From contig WNNJ02002056.1 in the NCBI GenBank assembly GCA_012934845.2, forward strand, positions 80,526 to 144,525: a DNA stretch of 64,000 nt, read 5' to 3'. The position numbers and the translations under genes were made by a program. Under the pieces are notes generated by a model. It saw only the letters and a program-made list of their open reading frames with translations. It did not search any database and had not been told where the DNA came from. The stretch comes from Pomphorhynchus laevis. Taxonomy: Eukaryota > Acanthocephala > Palaeacanthocephala > Echinorhynchida > Pomphorhynchidae. Shown here piece after piece: positions 20,722 to 30,554 of this stretch. Position 1 is the stretch's first letter, and the number at the start of each line of letters is the position of its first letter.

Positions 20722-21144
20722 CAAAACCAATATTAATGATAAAGCAGGCATATATCTAGATATGAACATTAAATTAACATTAACTAAAACTACTATTAAT
20801 TTATATCGTAAAGATGACATATTTAAATTTACAAGAAACATATTTTTTGCATGAGCATTCATGCATACCATATAATATAAAATATAATACATTAAATAAT
20901 AAAATTTTAAGAATTGTCAACAATATGTAATGATATTGGCTTTCTTCAAAATCATTTAAATAATTTAATAGATACATATTTTAAACTAGGTTACTATAAA
21001 AATAACATCAAGCAGAAAATAGTAAAATATATAAATCAACACAATAATATAAAGAATAAATTTAAACTCTTAAGTGGCAAATTTTTATGGATGGATACTA
21101 AATAATATACTTTGTATTAGAAAACGATACTAGATAGTTATTTC

Positions 21145-21247
21145 AGAGGAAATACATCATTTGCATGTATTTGGCCCCGCTGCTATGTTGAGTAGAGGAG
21201 TTAGGGGCCGAAACCTGATAGCATAGCAGTTCCTCCTGATGACCTCT
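21145..21247 (+). ncRNA. Structured PLE-tail motif, copy 3
   Basis: Stem AGAGG/CCTCT, hairpin AAATACAT/ATGTATTT, long-range stem CTGCTATG/CATAGCAG, and GGCCCC/GGGGCC. Compared with 7290, the hairpin has the compensatory pair A-T in place of G-C (ACAT/ATGT versus ACGT/ACGT) and the core word is CTGATGA instead of CTGACGA. Confidence 0.55.
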
Positions 21248-21873
21248 AATTCTTATTCTGATACAACGTCTGTTATTTATTAGTCAATTCATAAAAATGA
21301 CTTTTTAAATTTCAATTTTTTATTTTAACTTGATTTAAATTATAAAAAATCTAAAAACAATTATTAATTTTATTATTTAATTATTAAATTTTGATTTAGC
21401 ATTATTATGTTTTGTTTATTTTATAATTATATTAAATACGTAGACTCAGTTAGCTGATTTAATTTATAAAATCTAGATTTAGTAGATATTGAAGAAGCGT
21501 TAGTAAAATTTATTAATCTCATATTCGGAAAAAGTTATACATATATATGCTATAATAACTATAACGCCTATCTAGCAAAAATTAAACCATCATGTAAATA
21601 TAAATATATGGATAAAATCATTAAATAATTACATTTTATGAATTGCAACAATTTGTAACGATATTGGTTTTCTTTAAAATCATTAAAATAATTTAATAGA
21701 TTCATATTTTAAACTAGGTTTCTATAAAATCAAAATTAAACAGAAAATAGTAAAATATATAAATCAACACAATATTATTAAAAATAAATTTAAACTCTTA
21801 AGCGGAATATTTGTATGAATAATAAACAATATGCTTTGTATTAAAGTAAGATACTGGATAATTAAATTTCATT

Positions 21874-21975
21874 AGAGGAAATACGTCACTAGCCCTTGTT
21901 TGACCCCGCTGCTATGTTGGGTCCAGGAATAGGGGCTTAAATCTAATCGCATAGCAATTCCTCCTAATGACCTCT
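21874..21975 (+). ncRNA. Structured PLE-tail motif, degenerate copy 4
   Basis: Outer stem AGAGG/CCTCT is kept. The hairpin and the GGCC stem are damaged, and the core word reads CTAATGA. It is useful as a decayed control for the other copies. Confidence 0.45.
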
Positions 21976-21982
21976 AATCCTT

Positions 21983-22028
21983 ATTCTGATACTAGGTATC
22001 AGAATATTCTGATACCTAGTATCAGAAT
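21983..22028. repeat. Perfect 46-bp palindrome
   Basis: ATTCTGATACTAGGTATCAG followed by AAT is directly mirrored by its reverse complement with no spacer. The half-arm ATTCTGATAC is the normal PLE tail sequence after the structured motif, so the palindrome probably grew from that sequence. Confidence 0.85.
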
Positions 22029-22243
22029 ATACCTATTCTGATTATCATGAAAAATGACTTTTATTTTAAATTTCATTTTTTTATTTTAACTTGATTTTAT
22101 AAAATCTTATGTAACAACTATGTTCAGCTAACATAATGCTTATGATAACAAGACTTCTAACGAGTATTCTAGATATAAAGTTGAAACCCATAAAGCTGCA
22201 TTTGGCAACTTAAAAAACGCAAATCAACAAATATCATATATTC

Positions 22244-22395
22244 TGATTGAAGGATCAAGAAGACTAAACTGCCTAAACTGATTATATGCTGTTTCAACTG
22301 TTGAGTCTCATCAGTAGGGGCTACTGATGATACTCAAAATTCGATGCAGCATAGAGTCAGTTTATACTGTTTAGTCTTCCCGATTCCTTCAATCA
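22244..22395. mobile_element. Hairpin-forming element (MITE-like), about 150 bp
   Basis: Almost the whole stretch folds on itself. Paired blocks in order are TGATTGAAGG/CCTTCAATCA, AAGACTAAAC/GTTTAGTCTT, AAACTGA/TCAGTTT, ATGCTG/CAGCAT, GAGT/ACTC and ATCAGTAG/CTACTGAT around a GG loop. Small bulges separate the blocks. It could be a small foldback transposon or a long hairpin RNA source. Confidence 0.65.
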
Positions 22396-22699
22396 TAATA
22401 AAAAATTAGCGGGAAAAGTAGATCATATATTTAATTATAATATTATTAATATTATAATATTATTATATTATTCATATAAGATCATAATTATTTAACTGTT
22501 TATTATTTAATTATTTAATTTTTATTTAGCATTATTTTTAATTTATAGATAATGTAAAATACGTAGACTCAGTTACCTGATCTGATTTTCTATTTGGGTA
22601 GCCATATGTAAGTATACTCAATATTAGACTTTTATATGCGACGACATAGACGATGAATTGATTCCTAAATATTTAGTGTTTCAAAATAACCAATCTTGA

Positions 22700-23340
22700 A
22701 TAGGATTTGTTAAGAGTATTCTTTATGGGCCTATCCCATGATATATTATCTGTAATAGTGACTCAAATATTTCTTATTTCTGAAACTCGTTGTAACTAGG
22801 TTGCATTCATTTGCAAGGTAATGATCGGTTCATCACGCTTTCTCCTTAAATAAGAAACGAGGTTACAACAATTTATGATATTTAAATAAATACTGTTATT
22901 AACTGACCATTTTATTACTGTGTCTAGTTGAGACTGGGCAACGAAACAGTTTGATAAAACTTCCGTTTTCACCACCATACTTAAATCATCAGCTTATTTG
23001 ACGAACATACATTCGTTTGAATTAAGGACTAGATCATTTAAATACATGTTGAAAAAGTGGCGATAAGGATACTACTTGTGGTACTCCTCGATGCGTATAT
23101 CTCTATTCTGAGTGTATTTGCTCAATAACTACTCTTTGACTTCGATCAGACAAATATGACCTCAAACAAGTAATTTGCCATTTCGGAAAATTATATTCAT
23201 TCAGCCTATTTAATAAGTTTCCATGATTTACATAATCAAAAGCTTTTATAAAATCTAGTTGTATAATTCTAACTATGTTCATTCCATCATCAATAGTTTG
23301 GTATACGGTATTCATAAGTTGTAGCAGAGCGTCAGTTGTA
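22700..23340 (-). pseudogene. LINE RT relic (CR1/Jockey-like)
   Basis: Minus strand: IIQLDFIKAFDYVNHGNLLN (motif A, 23103-23315) with YLSDRSQRVVIEQIHSE, then CGVPQ-like wording near 23080 and FVAQSQLDTVIKWSVNNSIY (22796-22978), the segment after YADD. Frames are broken and the catalytic YADD is lost near 23000. Typical decayed CR1/Jockey RT. Confidence 0.65.
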
Positions 23341-23389
23341 ATTATATAAGTCTTAAAGCGAAAATGTCATTATGAATAGAACATGTGGC

Positions 23390-23720
23390 ACATGATCGTA
23401 AACCTGATGGCCACCCTATTTGTATAATTGAGGTTAATTTGAGGTGTGGATACATAGGTCATCTGTTTTGTTTAGCTACTCAATATAATGGCAGTCGTAA
23501 TACTATACTTTAATTGGTACAACAAGCAGTGCTAGTGTGGAACGGACTTCCCCATTAAGTTATCGAATCAAGTCAAGCGTTTACCTACTTCCTGGTTTAC
23601 AGAAGATGCTCAAGTGAACCTACGCGATTTCATTTGATTTTTTTTCCTTTATTTTGTGTTTATTTTCATTCTGCTGATTAATTTTATGAGCGGACGAAAC
23701 AGTCTTCGTGGCTATAGTCA
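23390..23720 (+). pseudogene. LINE ORF2 C-terminus and 3' end relic
   Basis: Plus-strand VWNGLPH near 23538, with SSQAFTYFLVYRRCSSEPTR after it, is the usual WN.LP ending of a CR1/Jockey-type ORF2, followed by a T-rich 3' UTR. It is in opposite orientation to the relic at 22700-23340. Confidence 0.45.
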
Positions 23721-23869
23721 TGTACAACAATGACAATATAACATATATATCACAATTTAACATTAAACGATCTTATATAGCCGCACCCGATCTGCAAATC
23801 ATCTATGAAAGTCAAGTGCTGACAATTCAATTATGTAAGTAGACTGCAAAATATGGTAAATTTCGGATC

Positions 23870-24150
23870 CCAAGACAAGATCTGGTCCCAAAACTGAATC
23901 CGATCTAACACCTTGAGAACCTGAAATAAAATTATAATTCAGATACTAAAGAAGCAACGTGATATGAATGAATTCATATAGTTGACTATTTCGATTTTAA
24001 TCCTGTTCCTATAAGTAATTGCAAGAGCTGATTGTGAGAGATTTTGTCAAATGCTTTAATTAAGTCAAGGAAAATTGACTTAAATGCGTGTCCTTTTAAA
24101 ACGGCATCAAACCTCGTATACTATGAGAACATAAGGTTTAAAAGACAAAA
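23870..24150 (-). pseudogene. LINE RT relic with motif A
   Basis: Minus strand reads SIFLDLIKAFDKISHNQLLQ near 24090-24030, then LLIGTG, and RSDSVLGPDL near 23910, equivalent to the G..QGSVLGP motif. Short, frame-broken fragment of a CR1/RTE-like RT. Confidence 0.5.
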
Positions 24151-24439
24151 GTGATATTTTTGCAGCCGTGATGTGAATAAGAAAATCATCCATTCATATC
24201 AATATGCTTCATGATTATCTAATAAAAATATCCATCCTGATACTCTGCAAACCGCTCTGGTAATCTTGATATGAAATTTTGTATTAAACACTAAACCATT
24301 CTTTGAGGATATGTATAACAACCAGTATCCACTCGTAAGGAAAATAGCAACAAAATAAGTTAAGATTGAATAACTTTTAGGTTGGTAGAGCAATGGCTCA
24401 GCAAAAACTCCACAAAGTAAATGATACATCGTTAGACCT

Positions 24440-24866
24440 GGTATATAAGTACCTATAAATTCACTATATAGTTACTTGCTTAAGTATTCTAAAATTCTTT
24501 ACGAAAATCTAAATTCCTTCATTAGTTTCATATTGAAAATAGCCATTAACGATATATCATCTTGCACATTAATTGAAGTTTTAATAAAACAAACAAGAGA
24601 GAATTTTTTATTATATATTGAATAAGAAATAATATTTTGTTACATCTTATTAATATTTATAATATAATATTTTTATTACATCTTATTGAATAAGAAATAA
24701 AATTTTATTACATCTAAACGTAAATTATAGTTTCGTGAATTGCAGGTTCATTTGCGGGAACCATTTCTTGTATAAAGATTAAAAAATATTTATCGTCAAA
24801 ACTAACTATATATTGGTATGTACGACTTTTTTGTTTTTTTTTATTTTTTTTATAAAAATCAAAAAA
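24440..24866. repeat. 427-bp tandem repeat, unit 1
   Basis: The unit starts GGTATATAAGTACC and is repeated from 24867 (offset 427 bp) with few changes. It contains the hairpin block GGTTCATTTGCGGGAACC, which recurs at about 27170, 27430 and 28560, so the unit belongs to a dispersed repeat family. No coding potential. Confidence 0.8.
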
Positions 24867-25075
24867 GGTATATGAGTACCTATAAATTCACTATATAGTT
24901 ACTTGCTTAAGTATTCTAAAATTCTTTACGAAAATCTAAATTCCTTCATTAGTTTCATATTGAAAATAGCCATTAACGATATATCATCTTCAACATTAAT
25001 TGAAGTTTTAATAAAACAAATAAGAGAGAATTTTTTATTATATATTGAATAAGAAATAATATTTTGTTACATCTT

Positions 25076-25090
25076 ATTAATATTTATAAT
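25076..25090 (+). repeat. Target-site duplication, left copy
   Basis: ATTAATATTTATAAT, identical to 27073-27087. Together with the first LINE base it creates the ATG of the downstream frame. Confidence 0.9.
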
Positions 25091-26891
25091 GCTTCTAAGA
25101 GCTGAGGTCGCTCCATGGCTAGCACGCCCCAAAACTTGTAAACTTGCCTCTAAGTTTCCTTTAGAAGATTGGCGCAAGCATTTCGCTGAAATTTTGGCCT
25201 CGTCTAATTCTAATTCCTTCGATCCTAAAGAATGCAATCTCTATTGTCCTATCACGGACCATGATCCGCTCAATTCTCCCTTTAGCCTAGCTGAAATTAA
25301 GAGCTGTCTCTCTAATATGGCTACTAGAAAGGCTGCTGGAATTGATCAACTGTGTGTTGAACATATTAATCAGACTTTCGGATTGGTCGCTGACTACTGG
25401 ATATTCTTTTATAACGCGATTCTTAGGGGTTGGCCTATACCAAATGGCTGGCGTGACAGCATTATCAAAGTGTTGTTTAAAGGTTCGGGAGATTCTTCGT
25501 GTCGAGATTCTTATAGAGGGATAGCTCTACTAAATCATTCGTATAAAGTTCTATCTAATTTGATGGCCGTACGTTTGTCGAGATTTCGTAGTTTTCTTCT
25601 TCCTCCAGAGCAACATGGATTTCGTATAAATCATTCTACTATGAGTGCTCTCTCAGTTCTTCGGTCACTTGTTCTCGATACTTTTGATAAGCATTCATCT
25701 TTGTATAGCATTTTTGTTGATTTTGCGAAAGCGTTCGACTCGATTGATAGAACCTTGCTATTAACCAAGCTTCATGAGAGAGTAAATGTTCATGGAGACT
25801 TTCTATTTCTTCGTGAAAGAATATTGCGTCCTAGTTCGATGCGCATTTACGACGGAGTTAATTATTCGGGCCCTTTGACTGCTAGTCGTGGAGTCCAGCA
25901 AGGAGATCCTCTCAGCCCGCTGTTATTTTCCTTCTTCTTGATGGATCTCCCAGATCATGTTCGTTTCGCCGCTTCCAATGTAGTGCCAATTTTATATGCT
26001 GACGATCTTGCCTTAATAACGTTGGATAGATGCTCAGCACAATCAGCCATTACAGCTCTCGTTGAGTTTTGTCTGACAAATAAAATAGTGATCAACACTT
26101 CCAAAACGAAAATTATAAAATTTCGGCGAGGTGGGCCCCGCTGTCGTGATGATGTGCTCTTTCTGAATGCAACATCGATAGAATTTGTTAATTCGTATCG
26201 ATATCTAGGCTTTGAACTCTCATCTCGGTGGTGTTTCAGAAGCCACTTATTGCGCCAATCGGCGAAAGTTGTAACGTCAGCTTATACGGCATCGAAGCTT
26301 GGTCTTATGTCCTTCGAAGGCGCGATCAAATACTTTGATGTGATGTTGCTTCCGATTCTGAGTTACGGGATTCGATGCTTTTGGTCGGATTTGACCTTAG
26401 GAGATTTTCAGATCATTGATAAATGTTTTTGGCGCTACCTAAAAAGGATATTAGGAGTATCATCGAAGTGTTCTTCTACAGCTGTTGCGGTGCTTAGTAA
26501 ATCGATACCACTCTCGGTCAAACTTTGCAATCGATTTCGCCTTGGTGAAACCACAGCGTATTTGGAAGCCCGACGGCTATTCGATAACAAAATACTTAGC
26601 CTAGATCCAGATATCTTTTTGACGCCTGTTTATACTCAATCAGCTTGGAGAAATCCAAGATACCAAAAGCGTCCGCTGGTTTGGCGTTTATCTTTAGACG
26701 GCTACCACGCCAAATTTTGTTCAATTCGACTCCCTTTTCACTCTCGCTCGACTCACTGTCGCTGTCGATTTTGCTCAAAAGAGTGTTCAGCTCTTTTGCA
26801 TGCTTTCGCATGCCCCGTATTATCTTCGTGGCCTTTAGAACAAGTCGACAAAGGAGGACTAGGAAATCGCCTAACTTTGATTGATGCTTAA
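25089..26891 (+). CDS. LINE reverse transcriptase, 600-codon open frame
   Basis: The frame opens at an ATG made half from the target duplication (25089-25090) and half from the LINE, so the Met is a by-product of insertion. It reads a linker (PLEDWRKHFAEILAS, FSLAEIKSCLSNMATRKAAG), then RT: DSIIKVLFKGSGDSSCRDSY and RGIALLNHSYKVLSNLMAVR, EQHGFRINHST, YSIFVDFAKAFDSIDR (motif A, ~210), RGVQQGDPLSPLLFSFFLMD (motif B, ~265), VPILYADDLALIT (motif C, ~298), INTSKTKIIKF, and VNSYRYLGFELSS. A long C-terminal part follows and ends with a Cys/His cluster (HCRCRFCSKECSALLHAFAC, ~563-582) typical of the post-RT knuckle of LINEs. All catalytic residues are present. The clade is not certain (R1/I or L1-like group). 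Catalyses cDNA synthesis in trans at best, because the endonuclease is absent. Confidence 0.85.
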   Translation: MLLRAEVAPWLARPKTCKLASKFPLEDWRKHFAEILASSNSNSFDPKECNLYCPITDHDPLNSPFSLAEIKSCLSNMATRKAAGIDQLCVEHINQTFGLVADYWIFFYNAILRGWPIPNGWRDSIIKVLFKGSGDSSCRDSYRGIALLNHSYKVLSNLMAVRLSRFRSFLLPPEQHGFRINHSTMSALSVLRSLVLDTFDKHSSLYSIFVDFAKAFDSIDRTLLLTKLHERVNVHGDFLFLRERILRPSSMRIYDGVNYSGPLTASRGVQQGDPLSPLLFSFFLMDLPDHVRFAASNVVPILYADDLALITLDRCSAQSAITALVEFCLTNKIVINTSKTKIIKFRRGGPRCRDDVLFLNATSIEFVNSYRYLGFELSSRWCFRSHLLRQSAKVVTSAYTASKLGLMSFEGAIKYFDVMLLPILSYGIRCFWSDLTLGDFQIIDKCFWRYLKRILGVSSKCSSTAVAVLSKSIPLSVKLCNRFRLGETTAYLEARRLFDNKILSLDPDIFLTPVYTQSAWRNPRYQKRPLVWRLSLDGYHAKFCSIRLPFHSRSTHCRCRFCSKECSALLHAFACPVLSSWPLEQVDKGGLGNRLTLIDA

Positions 26892-27072
26892 CATTTTTTT
26901 TTCTTTCTTGCGCACCGTTGCACTCATGGCCCGATTTCAAACTTCAGAATTAATCTATAACAACGTACGCTAAATGCTCAGACGCCGGATTTCTGATTTC
27001 AAGTAATTGATTTAATTTATTGTATTTTAAATTTTGCCCAGCCGAAAGGCGGAATGGGAAATAAATCCCTGC
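25091..27072 (+). mobile_element. Young 5'-truncated LINE with target-site duplication
   Basis: The insertion is bounded by a perfect 15-bp direct repeat ATTAATATTTATAAT at 25076-25090 and 27073-27087; unit 1 at 24440 shows the uninterrupted target. The 3' end GGAAATAAATCCCTGC has no long poly(A). The body is one open RT frame of 600 codons with no breaks. An open frame plus a perfect TSD means a recent insertion compared with every other LINE in the window. The APE domain and ORF1 are missing because of 5' truncation. Confidence 0.9.
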
Positions 27073-27087
27073 ATTAATATTTATAAT
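27073..27087 (+). repeat. Target-site duplication, right copy
   Basis: ATTAATATTTATAAT, identical to the left copy and continuous with the host repeat that follows. Confidence 0.9.
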
Positions 27088-27379
27088 ATAATATTTTTAT
27101 TACATCTTATTGAATAAGAAATAAAATTTTATTACATCTAAACGTAAATTATAGTTTCTTGAATTGCAGATTCATTTGCGGGAACTATTTCTTGTATAGA
27201 GATTAAAAAAAATTTATCTAAAAAATAGTTATACCTTTTTAAAGGATTTTCTTAATTCACTATTTTCAATTAATCCTAGATTTTGAATTAATTATAGATT
27301 ATAATTTATATAATTTATAATTTTATTAATTGTGTTATTTTAATTGTGTTATTAAGATTAAGAAGAAGATAATAATTAT

Positions 27380-27490
27380 TTTCAAAAATTTTATTACATC
27401 TAAACATAAATTATAGTTTCTTGAATTGCAGGTTCATTTGCGGGAACTATTTCTTGTATAGAGATTAACAAAAATTTATCTAAAAATATA
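27380..27490. repeat. Dispersed repeat fragment (GGTTC...GGGAAC block)
   Basis: TTTTATTACATCTAAACATA, then GAATTGCAGGTTCATTTGCG, matches the second half of the 427-bp repeat unit. Confidence 0.7.
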
Positions 27491-28505
27491 TAAAAGATAT
27501 TTATTGTCAAAAAATCTTCATATGTTAGTAAATTATGGAGAAAAAACTATAAATTATAGTTTAATTAGCCGAATTATAAATAATGATCCTGTTCAGCCTT
27601 GCAATCAAGCAATAAATGACACAGCAAATTATGAACATAAAAACGTGTTGAGCATTCGTGTTAGTTGTGATAAACCGACAAGAGTTATGATGTCGTGTAA
27701 ATTGCCAGAATATTTACTTGCCAATTAATCATTTGAGGCTTCTGTGCCTTTAAATTCCTTTCTTTCACCAACAATTCGAAAGTTAATATGCAGAAATCAA
27801 TTTAGACTGATGATAACTATAATACCAATTCTCGTGTTGACTCCCGTTTAAATTAAGCAACCAACATCCCTCACATTTCAAAACGCAGTTAGCCATCGAT
27901 CGATTCTCTTTCACCATCATAACTATAACCACCATCATCGTCATCATCTTCGTCACCTAAAAGTCATGACAATCATTTACAGCTTAGAAATCATTCGATC
28001 ATGTCTGTCAAATCATCTCAGGTTACTAGTGTTATCGTTGACAACAGCAATTTTATGTTCTCCGTTACATTTCTTCGTCAACCACTCAAAATCCGGAAGA
28101 CCTTGTTTTCATAGTTCATTCCACAAAGCAGCGTCCTGCTCTCAAATCGACCTATACAAATATATCAATGTCTTCAATCTCGCTTTCATTGTCACAGAGT
28201 TGATCTCCTAATAGTAATAGTGTTCTTACTATGTAAGAAGATTATGTTCTTCATACTAAGAACACTAAGTTCTTACAATGTTGGTGCAGTTAAACGCGCT
28301 TCGTTCTTGCCACTGATTTTCTCGACATCCGGATGACTCGGTAAAGAAGCTGAGATGCTAATAAAGCTAATTGCCACCAAAACAGCCAACTTGTCAACCT
28401 GTGCATATTCCGATATAGCCTTCAAAATTAAACGCGATATTGGCTTTGAGATTGATCGCTCTGTGTCCGCATGCCTCCGTGCAACAAGATTAAGAAGATA
28501 ATATA
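27490..28505. other. Region without recognised genes
   Basis: A 74-residue open stretch at 27504-27728 begins only at TTG and has no recognised similarity. Sequence from 27830 to 28500 looks like former coding DNA by its higher GC, but I could not assign any motif on either strand. Confidence 0.5.
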
Positions 28506-28610
28506 TATTCAAAATTTTTATTACATTTAAACATAAATTATAGTTTCTTGAATTGCAGGCCCATTTGCGGGAACCATTTATTGTATAGAGATTTAAAAAA
28601 TGTTTTGTTT
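28505..28610. repeat. Dispersed repeat fragment (GGCCC...GGGAACC block)
   Basis: A third downstream copy of the repeat found in the 427-bp unit, with GCAGGCCCATTTGCGGGAAC in place of GCAGGTTCATTTGCGGGAAC. Confidence 0.65.
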
Positions 28611-28969
28611 AAAAATAATAAATAAATGAACAATAATGAAAAGTTGAATAAGAAAATAAGATGGATTTATGGTTTCTTCTATAAATAAAAATATCTCTTT
28701 TTGGCTCCATTTAAACTTTAACTAATACGCAAGATATATTGTTAATAATTGTTTTCAGTCAAATTCGTAAGCACTATGTTTAATACGAAAGAATAAATCT
28801 TGGTTTTATATAAATGGTTTCTAATGTTGAGAGAGCACATTTTACTCACATTAATGCAATCTTTTTAAATTTTTTGTCTAGTTTTATTTAACATAAATGA
28901 TACGCTTCGTTGATCATCACATCACAAACATGTGATTCAATATAGTGATCGGGTATTATATAGAATATA

Positions 28970-30010
28970 GGACCCCAAGGTTCCTTGTGAAACCTTGGGG
29001 TCCCACAAGGTTCCGTCCTAGGTCCCTTGCTTTTCTCTCTTCTGCTTAGCGATCTCTCCGTTTACCAAACCTTACTGCTTTAACGTCATACAATACACCG
29101 ATGACATACTCATCTATGCTCATGAACCCGTCCATCGCATATACGATATCGCCATTTCTGCATCCAACTGTCTTTCTTATATCTACAAACGTCTCTCCCA
29201 TCTTTATCTCGTTATAAACCCTGACAAGTCCAAAATAATGTGGATCTTCCCACAGTTTACCTAGCATATCTCCTACCGTATCTTTTGACTCATCGATCAT
29301 CCCCGTAGTCCACAATCTCACTTTCTTAGGATTCCATTTCGATGATCACCTTTCCCTTAAACCCTTCGTCCGTGACAAGGTCCGCTCGTCTAACTTAATT
29401 CTTCGTGACATCCGCCGTATCCGCCCCCTTATCGACTTCCGTTCTTATATGTATCTTCTGCTGTCGCTTATCTTCCTAAAATCGATCGCCGCCTCAGACT
29501 TTCGCCGATTCTCCAAAATCTATCATCCTACACCTACCACGCATCATCATTTCCGCCGTTCGAGTGCTCCTACGTCTCCGTCGCTTCGATCACACATTCT
29601 CGCATCTTGCCCAACTCGCCTGGCCCACCATTTACATCCGCATGCAACTCCGGATTCTCGTCCCTTTTTGTCTCATCGCTGTCGGTTCCCCATCGTTCAT
29701 CAACCTCCTTAGACAACACTTGCCCCACCTCTCTATCGCTTCGTTCCCGTCATTCCCTCTTACTCAACGTTCCCAATTACTCTAACAACTACGGTCTCCG
29801 ATCCTTCCTCGTCGCTGCCCCACTCGCCTGGAATCAGCTACCGCTCGACGTCCGCCGCGCTCTCTCCTTTATCACATGCAAATACCTTTCCGTCCCCACC
29901 TTCTCGAAACATGACTTAGATTTTTGTTTTTTGTTGTTGTTGTGGTCATGTAAGTGTGCGCCGACACGCATTTGCCACGTAAAAATAAATTCTTTTTTTA
30001 TTCTATTCGA
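28970..30010 (+). mobile_element. L2-like LINE fragment (RT motif B to 3' end)
   Basis: Begins at the GVPQG region (GGGGTCCCACAAGGTTCCGT, 29003), then LLFSLLLSDLSV, the TDDILIYAHEPVHRIYDI region near 29090, and the post-RT domain in pieces to about 29880 (NVPNYSNNYGLRSFLVAAPL, LAWNQLPLDVRRALSF). It ends with the family 3' hairpin (GTGTGCGCCGACACGCATTT, about 29950) and AATAAATTC. The right boundary is near 30000. It is 5' truncated, with an inverted duplication of ~20 bp at its 5' junction. Several frame breaks. Subfamily closest to the copy at 33.1-33.8 kb, not to the 41-kb one. Confidence 0.8.
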
Positions 30011-30554
30011 TTTCAGCAATAAAGAATTCTTCCAGATGGCCTCCTGATCCCTCACCTCAAATTCAATATATGATATATGGCATGCTTTCGAGTTCACATA
30101 ATTTGTCATACAAGACAGGTTTAAAATATCACGTAGGTAACGCACGCAAGGCCGGCCCAAGTGTACAAGACAGTCTGTGCAACTAAGATGATTAAGATAC
30201 CTAAGATGATATAAACTAAGGTGATTGGTCGATCAAAACACGGACTCCAAGCGATTGTTCCCGTCGATGGTAGTTGGATAACAAGACGGAGAAGCAGTAA
30301 GATACTCAGAGTAAGTGCATGTGAGAACTCGAAAGCACTTACTGTCTACATTCGTCAGCGAAGGGCGAATTAAGCATATCGTCCGTTTAGCCTTAGAGCA
30401 AACATATATTGTATGCGCATGTGTTGGCATATCAGCACTTACCTGAATACCCAGGTCTTTGTTCGAAGCTGTTTGGCCAATGGGCCTGTTTTCGGTGTAC
30501 TAATGGCGTGGGTGCGTAATTCTTGCATGCTTAACGCACATGAATGAACAATTT

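Larger units (their letters stand above)
20379..21465 (+). mobile_element. Penelope-like element relic 2 (RT C-half and tail)
   Basis: Shares more than 90% of its bases by eye with the 56.6-58.4 kb copy. It contains RT motifs B to C and the C-terminal part (20416-21105), the stop after KFLWMDTK, then the structured motif (21145-21247) and the end block ACTCAGTTAGCTGAT near 21450. The 5' half of the RT is missing. No GIY-YIG endonuclease segment is encoded before the tail, so if this is a PLE it lacks a C-terminal GIY-YIG domain. Confidence 0.7.
21466..22600 (+). mobile_element. Penelope-like element relic 3 (internally deleted)
   Basis: Begins with the RT piece LDLVDIEEALVKFINLIFGK (about 21468) and the YNAYLAKIKPS region, then jumps to IKLNNYILI-like C-terminal wording near 21630. 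It continues to a degenerate structured motif (21874-21975) and an interrupted tail reaching the ACTCAGTTACCTGATCTGAT block near 22570. The tail is broken up by a 46-bp palindrome and a ~150-bp hairpin element. Confidence 0.65.
24867..27220. repeat. 427-bp tandem repeat, unit 2, split by a LINE insertion
   Basis: Unit 2 runs 24867-25090, is interrupted by the LINE at 25091-27072, and resumes at 27073 to about 27220. Unit 1 provides the uninterrupted empty-site sequence. Confidence 0.8.

Noticed and set aside
20416-21105. Protein-primed polymerase or Polinton remnant
   Set aside because: The motifs (SPIIADLFL, YIDD, YLD) are those of a reverse transcriptase; no integrase, protease or packaging ATPase is present anywhere in the window.
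27504-27728. 74-residue open stretch
   Set aside because: Starts at TTG, no recognised motif, no second copy; likely chance in AT-rich DNA.
29834-30160. 108-codon minus-strand open frame
   Set aside because: Antisense to the 3' end of an L2-like LINE; no similarity of its own.
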